Positions 38,701 through 51,619 are shown, counted from the stretch's first letter. The stretch: DNA of 64,000 nt from Ipomoea triloba (GCF_003576645.1 NC_044929.1:6164015-6228014), one strand, 5' to 3'. The notes: generated by a model not told the origin, from the letters alone. Made by a program: numbers and translations.

Positions 38701-41419
38701 TAAATAATAACCAAGAGCGTTTTTGGAATTTTTTATTTTTCTAAACTTTATGGAGATTCAAGGCTCATTCTTCTCTCAACTTTCTTTGCCCACTTGGCCA
38801 GTAATAACGGCCGAAAAAACTCCTAAAACTTATGTTTTTTTTAATAATAACCTAGGGCGTTTTGGGGAATTTTTTTATTTTTTCAAACTTTATGGATATT
38901 CAAAGCTAATTCATTTGTTAACTTTCTATGCCCACTTGGCCAGTAATGAGTGGCCCAAAAAACTCTTCAAACCTATTTTTTTTAAAATAATAAACAAGGG
39001 CGTGTTGGGTAATTTTTTTTATTTTTTCAAACTTTATTGATATTCAAAGCTCAATCTTTTCTAAACTTTATGGAGATTTAAGGCTCATTCCTCTCTCAAC
39101 CTTCTTTTGCCCACTTGGCCAGTAATGATGGCCGAAAAAACTCCTCAAACTTATGTTTTTTTAATAATAACCAAAGGCGTTTTGGGTAATTTTTTTATTT
39201 TTTCAAACTTTATGGAGATTCAGGGCTCATTCTTTTCTAAACTTTCTTTGCTCACTTGGCCAGTAATGAGAGTCCGAAAAAACTCGTCAAACCTTCTTTT
39301 TTTTTAATAATAACCAGTGGCGTTTTGGGAAATTTTTTATTTTTTCAAACATTATGCAGATTCAATGTTCATTCTTTTTTGAACTTTCTTTAACCACTTG
39401 GCCAGTAATGAGGGGCCCAAAAAACTTCTCAAACTTATGTTTTTTTAAATAATAACCAAGGGCATTTTGGGGAACTTTTTTATTTTTTTAAACTTTATTG
39501 AGATTTAAGGCTCATTCTTTTCTAAACTTCCTTTGCCCACTTGGCCAGTAAAGAGGAGCCGAAAAAACTTCTCAAATTTATGTTTTTTTTTAAATAATAA
39601 CCAAGGGCGTTTTGGAAATTTTTTATTTTTCAAAACTTTATGGAGATACAAGGCTCGTTCTTTACTAAACTTTCTTTGCCCACTTGGCTTGTAATGAGGG
39701 GACTAAAAAATTCCTCAAGGTTATGGTTTTTTTAATAATAACCAAAGGCGTTTTGGGGAATTTTATAATTTTTAAACTTTATGTAGATTCAAGGCTCATT
39801 CTTTTCTCAACTTTCTTTGCCCACTTGGCCAGTAATGAGGGCCGCAAAAACTCTTAAAACTTATGTTTTTTTTAAAAATAACCATGGGCGTTTTGGGGAA
39901 TTTTTTTATTTTTTCAAACTTTATGGATATTCAAAGCTCATTCTTTTGTAAACTTTCTTTGCCCACTTGGCCAGTAATGAGGGACCTAAAAAACTATTCA
40001 AACTTATGTTTTTTTTTTTAAATAATTACCAAGGGCGTTTTGGGAAATTTTTTATTTTTTCAAACTTTAATGAGATTCAAGGATCATTCTTTTCTAAACT
40101 TTCTTTGCCCACTTGGCCAGTAATGAGGGGCCGAAAAAACTTCTCAAACTTATGTTTTTTTAAATAATAACCAAGGCCATTAATGGAGATTCAAGGCTCA
40201 TTCTTCTCTCAACCTTCTTTGCCCACTTGGCCAGTAATGAGGGGCTGAAAAAACTCCTCAAACTTATGTTTTTTCTTAATAATAACCAAGGGCGTTTTGG
40301 CGAATTTTTTTATTTTTTCAAACTTTATGGATATTCAAAGCTCATTCTTTTCTAAAGTTTCTTTGCCCACTTTGCTAGTAATGAGGGCCGAAAAAACTCC
40401 TCAAACTTATGTTTTTTAAAATAATAACCAAGCGCATTTTGGGAATTTTATATTTTTTCAAACTTTATGGAGATGAAAGGCTCATTCTTTTCTTAAATTT
40501 CTTTGCCCACTTGGCAAGTAATAAGAGGCCAAAAAAACTCCTCAAACTTATGTTTTTTTAATAATAACCGAGGGAGTTTTGGGAAAATTTTTATTTTTCT
40601 AAACTTTATGGAGATTCAAGGCTTATTCTTTTATAAACATTCTTTGCCCACTTGGCCAGTAATGAAGGGCCAAAAAAAACTCTACAAACTTATGTTTTTT
40701 TTTTAAATAATAACCAAGGGCATTTTGGGGAATTTTTTATTTATTCAAACTTTATGAAGATTCAAGGCTTATTCTTTTCTGAACTTTCTTTGCCCACTTG
40801 GCCAGTAATGAGGGCCGAAAAAACTCCTCAAACTTATGTTTTTTTTTTAATAATAACCAAGGGTGTTTTGGGGAATTTTATATTTTTTCAAACTTTATTG
40901 AGATTCAAGTCTCATTCTTTTCTAAATTTTCTTTCCTCACTTGGCCAGTAATGAGAGTCCGAAAAAACTCGTCAAACTTATGTTTTTTTTTAATAATAAG
41001 CAACAGTGTTTTGGGGAATTTTTAAATTTTTCAAACTTTATGGAGATTCAATGCTCATTCTTTTCTAAACTTTCTTTGCCCACTTGGCCAGTAATGAGGG
41101 GTCGAAAAAACTTCTCAAACTTATTTTTTTAAAATAATAACCAAGGGCGTTTTGGGAATTTTTTATTTTTATAAACTTTATGAAGATTCAAGGCTCATTC
41201 TTTTCTCATCTTTCTTTGCTCACTTGGCCAGTAATGAGGGGCCGAAAAAACTCCTTAAACTGATGGATTTTTTTATATAATAACCAAGGCGTTTTGGGAA
41301 TTTTGTATTTTTCTAAACTTTATGGAGATTCAAGGCTCATTGTTTTCTAAAATTTCTTTGCGCACTTGGCCTGTAATGAGAGGTCAAAAAATCCTTTTAA
41401 ACTTATGTTTTTTTAAATA

Positions 41420-44400
41420 ATAACTAAGGGCGCTTTGGGAATTTTGTATTTTTCTAAACTTTATGGAGATTCAAGGCTCATTTTTTTCTCAACTTTCTTT
41501 GCCCACTTGGCCAGTAATGAGGGGCCGAAAAAAGTCGTCAATCTTATGTTTTTTTTAGTAATAACCAAGGGCGTTTTGGGGAATTTTTTATATTTTCAAA
41601 TTTCATGGAGATTTAAGGCTCATTCTTTACTAAACTTTCTTTGCCCACTTGGCCAGTAATTAGGGGGCCGAAAAAACTCCTCAAACTTTTTTTTTTTTAA
41701 ATAATAACCAAGGGCATTTTGGAGAATTTTTTATTTTTTCAAACTTTATGGAGATTCAAGGCTCATTCTTTTATAAACTTTCTTTGTCCACTTGGCCAGT
41801 AATGAGAGGCCGAAAAAACTACATAAACTTATGTTTTTTTTTTTAAATAATAACCAAGGGCGTTTTGAGAATTTTGTATTTTTCTAAATTTTATCGATAT
41901 TCAAGGCTCATTCTTTACTCAACTTTCTTTGCCCACATAGCCAGTAATGAGGGGCTGATAAAACTCCTCAAAGTTATGTTTTTCTCTTTAATAATAACCA
42001 AGGGGGTTTTGGGGAATTTTTTCATTTTTTTCAAACGTTATGGAGATTCAAGGCTCTGTCTTTTGTAAACTTTCTTTGCCTACTTAGCCAGTAATGAGGG
42101 GCCGAAAAAACACCTAAACTTATTTTTTTTTAATAATAAACAAGGGCGTTTTGGGAAATTTTTTATTTTTCTAAACTTTATGGAAATTCAAGGCTCATTC
42201 TTTTCTAAACTTTCTTTGCCCACTTAGCCAGTATTGAGGGCCGAAAAAACTCATCAAACCTATGTTTTTTTTATTTAAATAATAACCAAGGGCTTTTTGT
42301 GAATTTTTTATTTTTCTAAGCTTTATGGAGATTTAAGGCACATTCTTTTCTAAACTTTCTTTGCCCACTTGGCAGGGGCCGAAAGAACTCTTGAAACTTA
42401 TGTTTTTTTTTTAATAATAACCAAGGGCATTTTGGGAATTTTTTATTTTCCAAAGTTTATGGAGAATCAAGGCTCATACTTTTCTAAACTTACTTTGCAC
42501 ACTTGGCCAGAAATGAGGGGCCAAACAAACTCCTTAAACTTATGTTTTATTTTTTAATATTAATCAAGTGCGTTTTTTGAGAATTTTTATTTTTCTGATC
42601 TTTAAGTAGTCTCAAGCCTCATTCTTTTCTAAACTTTCAGTACCCACTTGGGCAGTAAAGAATGACCGAAAAGGCTACTCAAACTTAAGTTTTTTTTATA
42701 AACTTTTAACCATGGGTGATTTGGGGAAATTTTTATTTTTCTAAATTTTAAGGAGTCTCAATGCGCATTCTTTTCTAAAATTTCTTTGCCAACTTGGCCA
42801 GTAATGAGGGCCGAAAAAACTTCTCAAACATTTTTTTTGTTATTAAGGGCGATTTGGGGAATTTTTTATTTTTTCAAACTTTATGGAGATTCAAACCTCA
42901 TTCTTTTCTGAACTTTCTTTTACCACTTGGCTAGTAATGAGGGGCCGAAAAAACTTTTCAAACTTTTTTTTTTTAATAATAACCAAGGGCATTTTGGGAA
43001 TTTTTTTTCAAACTTTATTAGATTCAAGGCTCATTCTTTTCTAAAAATTTTTTGCCCACTTGGCCAGTAATGAGTGGCCAAAAAAACTCCTTAAACTTAT
43101 GTTTTTTTTTAAATAATAACCAATGACGTTTTGAGAATTTTTTATTTTTCTATCCTTTATTGAGATTTAAGGCTCATTCTTTTCTCAACTTTCTTTGCTC
43201 GCTTGGCCAGTAATGAGAGGCCAAAAAAACTCTTTAAACTTATGTTTTTATTTTAAATAATAAACAAGGGTATTTTGGGGAATTTTTTATATATTCAAAC
43301 TTTATGAAAATTCAATGCTCATTCTTTTCTAAACTTTCGTTGCCCACTTGGCCAGTAATGATGGGCCAAAAAAACTCCTCAAACTTATGTTTTTCTTTTT
43401 TAAATAATAACCAAAGGCATTTTGGGGAAGTTTTTATTTTTTCAATCATTATGGAGATTCAAGACTCATTCTTTTCTAAAATTTCTTCTCCCACTTGGCC
43501 AGTAATAAGGGGTCAAAAAAACTCCTTAAACTTATTTTTTTTAAATAATAAACAAGGGCGTTTTGGGAATCTTGTATTTTCTAAACTTTATGGAGATTCA
43601 AGGCTCATTCTTTTCTCAACTTTCTTTGCCCACTTGGTCAGTAATGAGGGGCCGAAAAAAATCCTCAAACTTATGTTTTTTTTTTACTAATAACCAAGGG
43701 CGTTTTGGGGAATTTTTTATTTTTTCAAACTTCATGGAGATTCAAGGCTCATTCTTTACTAAACTTTCTTTGCCCACTTGGCCAGTAATTAGGGGGCCGA
43801 AAAAACTCCTCAAACTTATGTTTTTTTTTAAATAATAGCCAAGGGCATTTTGGGGAATTTTTTATTTTTTCAAACTTTATGGAAATTCAAGGCTCATTCT
43901 TTTATAAACTTTCTTTGTCCACTTGGCCAGTAATGAGAGGCCGAAAAAACTACATAAACTTATGTTTTTTTTTTAAATAATAACCAAGGGCGTTTTGGGA
44001 ATTTTGTATTTTTCTAAACTTTATGGATATTCAAGGCTTATTCTTTCCTCAACTTTCTTTGCCCACTTAGCCAGTAATGAGGGGCTGAAAAAACTATTCA
44101 AAGTTATGTTTTTTTCTTTAATAATAACCAAGGGCGTTTTGGAAAATTTTTTCATTTTTTTCAAACTTTATGGCGATTCAAGGCTCTGTCTTTTGTACAC
44201 TTTCTTTGCCTACTTAGCCAGTAATGAGGGGCCGAAAAAACACCTAAAACTTATGATATTTTTTAGTAATAACCAAGGGCGTTTTGGGAAATTTTTTATT
44301 TTTCTAAACTTTATGGAGATTCAAGGCACATTCTTTTCTGAACTTTCTTTTCCCACTTGGTCAGTAATGAGGGGCCGAAAGAACTCTTGAAACTTATGTT

Positions 44401-44720
44401 TTTTTTTTTATAATAACCAAGGGCATTTTGGGAATTTTTTATTTTCCAAACTTTATGGAGAATCAAGGCTCCTACTTTTCTAAACTTCCTTTGCACACTT
44501 GGCCAGTAATGAGGGGCCGAACAAACTCCTTAAATTTATATTTTATTTTTAATATTAATCAAGGGCGTTTTTTGAAAATTTTTATTTTTCTGATCTTTAT
44601 GGAGTCTCAAGCCTCATTCTTTTCTAAACTTTCAGTACCCACTTAGGCAGTAAAGAATGACCGAAAAGACTACTCAAACTTAAGTTTTTTTTTTAAACTT
44701 TTAACCAAGGGTGATTTGGG
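41420..44720 (+). repeat. Higher-order satellite unit of about 2.0-2.13 kb, two copies
   Basis: The monomer series 41430-42720 recurs at 43560-44720. Shared markers are a TTTTGTATTTTTC variant, a GAAAGAACTCTTGAAACTTA variant (42382 and 44378) and a TTTCAGTACCCACTT variant with GTAAAGAATGACCG (42630 and 44629). The offset falls from about 2130 to about 1996 bp, one monomer, between the ends. The two copies lie at the right edge of the array, where monomers are otherwise most diverged. Confidence 0.82.
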
Positions 44721-45969
44721 GAAATTTTTATTTTTCTAAATTTTAAGGAGTCTCAATGCTCATTCTTTTCTAAAATTTCTTTGCCAACTTGGCCAGTAAT
44801 GAGGGCCGAAAAAACTTATCAAACTTATTTTTTTTTATTAATAACCAATGGCGGTTTGGGGAATTTTTTATTTTTTCAAACTTTATGGAGATTCAAGGCT
44901 CATTCTTTTCTAAACTTTCTTTGCCCACTTGGCAAGTAATGAGGGGCCGAAAAAACACCTCAAACTTATGATTTTTTAGTAATAACTAAGGGCGTTTTGG
45001 AAAATTTTTAATTTTTCGAAACTTTATTGAGATTCAAGGCTCATTCTTTTCGAAACTTTCTTTGCCTACTTGGCCAGTAATGAGGAGCTGAAAAAACTTA
45101 TCAATCCTATGTTTTTTTTTAATAGTAACCAAGGTCGTTTTGAGAATTTTAATTTTTTTCAAACTTTATAGAGATTCAAGTCTCATTCTTTTCTATACTT
45201 TCTTTGCCCAGTTGGCCAGTAATTATGTGCCGAAAAAACTACTCAAACTTATGTTTTTTTTTTAATAATAACCAAGGGTATTTTTTGGAATTTTTAATTT
45301 TTCCAAACTTTATGGATATTCAAGACTCATTCTTTTCTAAAAGTTCTTTACCACTTGGCCAGTAATGAGGGGCCGAAAAAAACTCTTCAAACTTATGTTT
45401 TTTTTTAATATTAATCAAGGGTGTTTTGGGAAAAATTTTATTTTTCTAAACTTTAAGGAGTCTCAATGCTCATTCTCTTCTAAACTTTCTTTGCCCACTT
45501 GGCCAGTAATGAGTGGCCGAAACAATTCCTCAAACTTATGTTTTTTTTTAATAATAACCAATGGCGTTTTTGGGAAATTTTCTATTTTTTCAAACTTTAT
45601 GGAAATTCAAGGCTCATTCTTTTCTAAACTTTTTTGCGCACTTGGCCAGTAATGAAGGGCCGAAAAAACTCCTCAAACTTATGTTGTTCTTTTTAATAAT
45701 ATCCAAGGGCGTTTTGCGGAATTTTTTATTTTTTTCAAACTTTATGGAGATTAAAGTCTCTTTCTTTTCTAAACTTTCTTAGCCCACTTGACCAGTAATG
45801 AGGGGCCAAAAAAACTCCTCAAACTTTTTTTTTTTTAATAATAACCAAGGGCGTTTTGGTGAATTTTTTATTTTGTCAAACTTTATGGAGATTGTAGGCT
45901 CATTCTTTTCTAAACTTTATTTGCCCACTTGGCCAGTAATAAGGGGCCAAAAACAAACTCCTCCAACTA

Positions 45970-48900
45970 AGCTTTAGTCTTCACCACAACGAGTACACAA
46001 TCACAGAAATTAAGACAACTTTGTTCCAATTCTTCACTTGATTAATATCTTGTGAGTGCTCATTTTTATTCAAGGTTGAACTTTTGCTTGTTCTTCATTT
46101 ACCTATATTGATGTTTGATTGATCTTTGTTTTGAATTCCGGATAACACATATCAGAAATACCTTTCTAGAATAAGATTTGTTCTCTAGTTGTTTCATTTT
46201 TTTATGCTTTGATTATGAATTTCTTGTGAATTTTTTTCTAGCTTGCATTTTGTGGTTTTTTATGTGTTTCGTTGATATTTTACACTTCTAAGATTTGTAT
46301 TCAGTTTTAGATTGAAATTGTTATAAAGTTTATTTCTTCCTTCTATGTGCAGTGCAAGTGCAATTATGAAAATGGGCAAATAAATTTTTCATTTCTTCCT
46401 TCTGGTGGTTTGTTTTTTTTTTTTTGAAAATCTCCTTCTGGTGGTTAGTAATGCTGCTTATTATCTTTCCTAGCCATTTTCGCAAAGTTCATAGGGCCTT
46501 TTGGAGAAATTGGGTTTTGTTTTCTTGGCTAAACTTTAGTCTTTACCTCATCAGCGAGTACACAAACTCAAAAATGAAGACAACATTGTTCCAATTCTTT
46601 GCTTGATTAGTATTTTTTGAGTTCTTCTTTTTATCGATGATTAAACTTTCGCTTGTTTTTCATTTAATTACCTATATAGGTGTTTGACTGATCTTTGTTT
46701 CGAATTCTTAATGAGACATATAAGAAATTCTTGTCTAGACTAATATTTGTTCTCTAGTAATTGTTTCATTTTTGTATGATCTAATTATGAATTTCTTTTT
46801 AATATTTTTTGTGTTTGTTTTTCATGGTTCTCTCAGCGTTTTCTTGATATTTTGCACTTCTAAGATTTGTATGCAGTTTTGGATTGAAATTGTTATAAGG
46901 TTCATTTCTTCCTTCCGTGTGCAGTCCAAGTGCAATTATTGTGAGTGCCGGTCTATGTTTATGAGGGCAAGAATCTTAGGATAAAAAGAACGTGAGAAAA
47001 GCACAAATATAAAAAAAAAAATACAAATGTGTATGTAAAAATATATTTTTTCTTCATTTATGTATAAATATTAATTTATATTATTATTTGAAAATGTATT
47101 TTAAAATTTTCTAGAATTAGAGAAATCATTGTGAAACATATTATGAAAGGTAGAGTTCCCCATATGAAAAAATATCTAATTTTGAGAGTTTGCACTCACG
47201 TCATGGAAGTGCTAATGTCATTCAGCAACGATTTCTCCCTTATATAATGTTGGTTAAACTTCAGCCTTCACCACAGCAACGAGTACACAACCTCAAAAAT
47301 AGAGACAACCTTGTTCCAATTCTTTGCTTGATTAGTTAATCTTGCCAGTTCTCCTTTTTATCCGAGGTTGAACATTTACTTGTATTTTATTTACCACATT
47401 GATGTTTGATTGATCTTTCTTTTGAATTATCGATGAGACATATCAAAAAATACATTTCTAGATTTTGATTTGTTCTTCAGTTTTTTCATTTTATTTTATG
47501 CTTTAATTATGAATTTCTAGTGAGATTTGTTTTGACTTTCTTTTGGTTGATCTCTAAGCATTTCATTGATATTTTAGACATCTAACATTTGTATCGAGTT
47601 TTAGATTTAAATTATCGTAGGGTTCATTACTTCTTTCTGTGTGCAATGCATGTGTAATTGTGAAAATGGGTAAATAAATATTTCATTTCTTCCTTCTGAG
47701 GTTTGTAGTGCTACTTCTTTTTCCTCTCCATTTTGGCAAAGTGCATAGGGCTTTTTTGAGAAATAGGGTTTTGTTTTCGTGCAGTTCTATTTCCCCAAAT
47801 GCAAAAACTTCTAAGTTTGAGAGTTTGCACTCATGTCAAGGAACTGCTACGAAAGTGCTAATGTAATTCAACAACAATCTCTCCCCTATATAATGTTGGC
47901 TAAAGTCAAGTCCTCACAACAACAATGAGTATACAACCTCAAAAATGGAGACAACCTTGTTCCAATTTTTTGCTTGATTAGTATTTTGTGAGTTATCTTT
48001 TTTTTTTTTTTGGCCCAAGGGTGAACTTTTGCTTGTTCTTCATTTACCTATATTGATGCTTGATTGATCTTTGTTTCGTATTCTCGAAGAGACATATTAG
48101 GAATACCTATCTAGATTGTGATTTATTCTCTAGTTGTTTCATTTTTTTATTCTCTAATTATGATGAATTTCTTTTAAGATTTTTTTTGGCTTTCTTTTCG
48201 TGGTTCTCTAAGCTTTAATATTTTAAACTTCCAAATTTTTATGGTGTTTTAGATTGAAATTGTTGTAGGGTTCATTTCTTCCTTCTGTGTGCAGTGCAAG
48301 TGCAATTGTGAAAATGTGCAAATAATTATTTCATATCTTTCTTCAAGAGGTTAGTACTACTCATTTTTTTTTTCCTCTCCATTTCAGCAAAGTTCATAGG
48401 ACTTTTTTGAGAAATTAGGTTTTGTTTTCTTGCTTTCCTATTTCCCCGAATGCAAACATTTCTAATTTTTAGAGTTTGCGCTCATGTTAAGGAACTGCCA
48501 CGGAAGTTTTAATGTCATTTAACAGCGATCTCTACCCTATATAAAGTTGGGTAAACTTCAGGCTTCACGACAACAACGAGTAAGCCTAAAAAATGGAGAC
48601 AATCTTATTCCAATTCTTTGCTTGAGTAGTATTTTGTGAGTTCTCCATTTTATTTATGGTTGAACTTTTTCTATGCTCTTTTTATTAATTTCTTGTGAGG
48701 ATTTTTTCGACTTTTTTTTTTTTTTTTTTTTTTGGTCTCCATTTAGGCAAATTTCATAGGGCTTTCTAGAAAAATCTGGTTATGTTTCCTTGCTTTCCTA
48801 TATACCAAATGCAAAAATTTCTAATTTCAAGAGATTGCGCTTACATTAGAGAACTGCCACGGAAGTGCTAACGTCATTCAACAGCGATCCCTCCCCTACA

Positions 48901-50074
48901 TAATGTTGGCTAAACTTCAATCTTCACCATAGCAATGAGTACACAAACTCTAAAATGGAGACAACCTTGTTCCAAATATTTGCTTCATTAGTATCATGTG
49001 AATTTTCCATTTTATCTAATGTTGGAATTTTGTTCGCTCTTCGTTTACCTATACTGATTTTTTATTGACCTTTGTTTTGAATTCTATATGAAACATTAGA
49101 AATACCTTTCCAAATTGTGATTTGTTCTCTAGTTGTTTCATTGTTTATGCTCTAATTTTAAATTTCTTGTGAGATTTTATTTTTGATGGCTTTTCGTGGT
49201 TCTCTAAGCATTTCCTTGAAATTTTAGATTTTTGAAATTGTGGTAGGGTTCATTTCTTCTTTCTGTGTGCATTGCAAGTGCAATTGTGAAAATGTGCAAA
49301 TAATTTTTTTCATTTCTTCCTTCTAGAGATTAGTAATACTGCGTATTTTTCCCGTCCATTTTGGCAAAGTTCATAGGGTCTTCAGGGGAAATTAGGTTTT
49401 ATTTTCTTGCTTTCATCTTTCAACAAATGCAAAAATTCCTATTATGAGAGTTTGTGCTCAAGTTAGGTAATTACTACGAAAGTGCTAACGTCATTCAATA
49501 GCAATCTTTCCCCTATATAATGTTGGCTAAACTTTAGCCTTCACCACATCAACCAGTACACATCCTCAAAAATGGTTTGCTTTATTAGTATCTTGTGAGT
49601 TCTCCTTTTTATCCAAGGTTTAACTTTTGCTTGTTCTTCATTTACATATATGGATGTTTGATTGATCTTTGTTTTATTTTTTTGTACTCTAATTATGAAT
49701 TTCTTGTTCTTCATTTACCTATATTGATATTTAATTGATCTTTGTTTCGAATTCTTGATAAGACATGTCTGAATTACCTTTATAGATTATGATTTGTTCT
49801 CTAATTGTTTCATTTTTTTATGCTCTAATTATGAATATCTTATCAGATTATTTTTGCTTGCTTTTCGTGGTTCTCTAAGCATTTCCTTGTTATTTTAGAC
49901 TTATGAGATTTTTTTGGAGTTTTAGATTGAAATTGTTGTAGGGTTCATTTCTTCCTTTTGTGTGCAGTGCAAGTGCAATTGCGAAAATTGACAAATAAAT
50001 TTTTCATTTCTTCCTTCTGGAGGTGTAATGTTTCTTCTTTTTCCTTTTCAAATTTGCAAAGTTCATAAGTCCTT
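45970..50074 (+). repeat. Seven tandem copies of a promoter-like unit of up to about 660 bp
   Basis: Copies start at about 45970, 46529, 47254, 47900, 48551, 48910 and 49527, each with (C)TAAACTT(C/T)AGCCTTCACC followed by a GAGTACACAACCTC word. The full unit reads in order: TATATAATGTTGGCTAAACT, a short leader with AAAATGGAGACAACC, TCTTGTGAGTTCTCC (a possible 5' splice site), a T-rich stretch, TTCTGTGTGCAG (a possible 3' splice site), TGCAAGTGCAATTGTGAAAA, then GCAAAGTTCATAGGGC and the next TATA. Copies 1 and 5 are internally deleted. No copy has a coding region: the leader AUG frame stops after a few codons, and the CKCNCENG-like frame after the acceptor is too short. The best reading is a tandemly amplified 5' gene region of unknown origin. 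Confidence 0.85.
47241..47247 (+). promoter_or_regulatory. TATA-like box in promoter-like repeat copy 3
   Basis: TATATAA lies a short distance upstream of the CTTCACCACA...GAGTACAC leader. The same box is at 47887-47893, 48539-48545 and 49514-49520; copy 6 has a mutated TACATAA (48896-48902). Activity is not shown by the sequence. Confidence 0.4.
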
Positions 50075-50520
50075 CACTACACCAAAAATGTTATTTAGTG
50101 GCGGTTAATTTATTATTTAGCGGCGGTTCACAACCGCTACTAAATTGTTTAGAGACGGTTCTCTAATCGTGTCTAAATAGTGTGTCACGAATAATTTAGA
50201 GGCGGTTTTAGACAACTGTGAGAATTCTTGATCAACATTGCATTTAGCGGCGGTTATGTAACAGTCGCTAAATATAAGAGTGTTTACTTTTGCTTTAAAT
50301 ATAACTAACTAGTTTATTCCTTTAAATTTTAGTGGCGGTTATTAAGTGTCGCTAAATATTTTTCTTTATTTATTTTTAAAAATTTTAGTGGCGGTTATCA
50401 ATTGTTGCTAATTTTTATTATTATTATTTTTTTAAAATTTTAGTGACGGTTATTAAGTGTCGCTAAATATTTTTTTTATTTTTAAAAAGTTTAGTGACGG
50501 TTATTAAGTGTCGCTAAATA
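50075..50520 (+). mobile_element. One end of a CACTA-type DNA transposon
   Basis: The stretch begins with CACTACACCAAAAATG, a typical plant CACTA terminal inverted repeat. It is followed by subterminal repeats of the type TTTAG(C/T)GGCGGTT in both orientations (for example 50096, 50118, 50185, 50244, 50331, 50383 and 50490). Such subterminal arrays are thought to bind the transposase. I do not find the opposite terminus (TTTTTGGTGTAGTG) in the rest of the window, and no transposase frame, so this is a truncated or solo end. It directly abuts the last promoter-like repeat. Confidence 0.82.
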
Positions 50521-51619
50521 ATTTATAATTACATTATTATATTTTTTATAATTATCATTTAATTATACTTCTTCAAACATCTTTGTATTAAAACACTATT
50601 ACAATCACAAATAAACTCTATATACACATTTAATTGGAAAGAAAATCAATTGTAACATTCAATAGTATTCAATAATATATTAATATTTGAGCATAGTTTT
50701 CAAAAGAAACAACAAGTGATCAAAAAAAATACTGAACACCAACATTTGACAAATTCCATCAACAGCAATATCAAGTGTGGGTTGAATCCATCAACAGTAA
50801 GTGATCCTTCACAAACTCCTAGAAAATAACATCAATGTAAAAAAATAAAAATAAAATCAAACAGATCTCCAGTCGAAAATTATACAGCTCAATCTAACAG
50901 AGCTAACAATGAAATAAATCTTGCAATAACATTCAAGTATTCCATAAAATTCATATTAACTTCTACAAATAAAATCTCCATTCAAAACGTATTCAAATAA
51001 CACTAAAGCATCTTGATCTCTATCAAATATATGCAGAACACTCAACAAAACTAGCGATCAACAAATCTTTACAACAGTATTAGCCTTAAGTGGCAATAAT
51101 CAAATTAAAGTTACAATTCTAGATTTCTTGCTTACCTATTTCTCCAAATTAGAAGCTTCTAGAGTAATCCTTTTGTTAATAAGCATATTGATCGAACTCT
51201 TTGGCAGAGTTGAGGGGGTCAAGGTAGTATTTGAAAGAGATGCAGTAAAAATAAGTGGTAAAAAGGGAGAGAATGAAGAGATGATTGGAGAGGGTTATGT
51301 TGCGGAGATTTTAGAAAGGAAGGTAGATTCTTGAAGGGAGCATATTTCAAAATTTTTTATGAAGAAAAGTGGGAAAGTTAGCCAACATTTCAAAAAGTTT
51401 GTTCGATGTAATCCAACTATTTTTTTTATTGCTTATTTTCTTTAGTAATTTTAATTATTCTTAAAATTAATTTTTGTGTTTAATAGTACTTTTAATATAG
51501 TTTTTTGAATATATAAATTTTATATATTAATACTAAAATTAATATTATGAAAAATGAATTAAAGATAACTTTAGCCAAATCTCAGTAATCGAATTAGACA
51601 AACAAGTACAAGTGTAGTC
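50521..51619. other. AT-rich stretch, no gene recognised
   Basis: This may be the inner part of the CACTA element. The only open frame, 51128-51334 plus (68 codons), is not recognised and has no supporting features. I see no RNA gene or further repeat. Confidence 0.5.

Larger units (their letters stand above)
7716..45969 (+). repeat. Satellite array, main block (about 142-bp monomer)
   Basis: About 38 kb of the same satellite as 1-3109, in the same orientation throughout; I saw no inversion. Sample spacings between 8281 and 9000 are 145, 144, 144, 140 and 146 bp, so I estimate about 265-270 monomers. The best-conserved part is CACTTGGCCAGTAATGAGGG with the following CCGAAAAAACTC; the T-runs vary most. 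Most monomers are moderately diverged, unlike the homogeneous sub-blocks of the left array. Truncated monomers occur near 16490-16560, 22500-22550, 26780, 27325, 40175 and 42375. All open frames of 60-176 codons here translate the same degenerate phrase and are not genes. The left border at 7716-7760 has short duplicated satellite pieces. The right border joins the next repeat at AACTAAGCTTTAGTC. Confidence 0.95.

Noticed and set aside
180..45782. Dozens of plus-strand open frames of 60-176 codons (and one of 341)
   Set aside because: All translate the satellite monomer in one of three frames with the same phrases (MEIQGSFFS, LTWPVM, NNNQG). They start and stop with monomer mutations and have no promoter or codon evidence.
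46345..46380. Cys-rich start (CKCNCENG) after an acceptor-like TGTGCAG, possible metallothionein exon
   Set aside because: The frame lacks the further Cys motifs of plant metallothioneins, ends soon after, and is not kept across the seven copies.
51128..51334. 68-codon plus-strand frame beyond the CACTA end
   Set aside because: No recognisable motif, and short enough to occur by chance.
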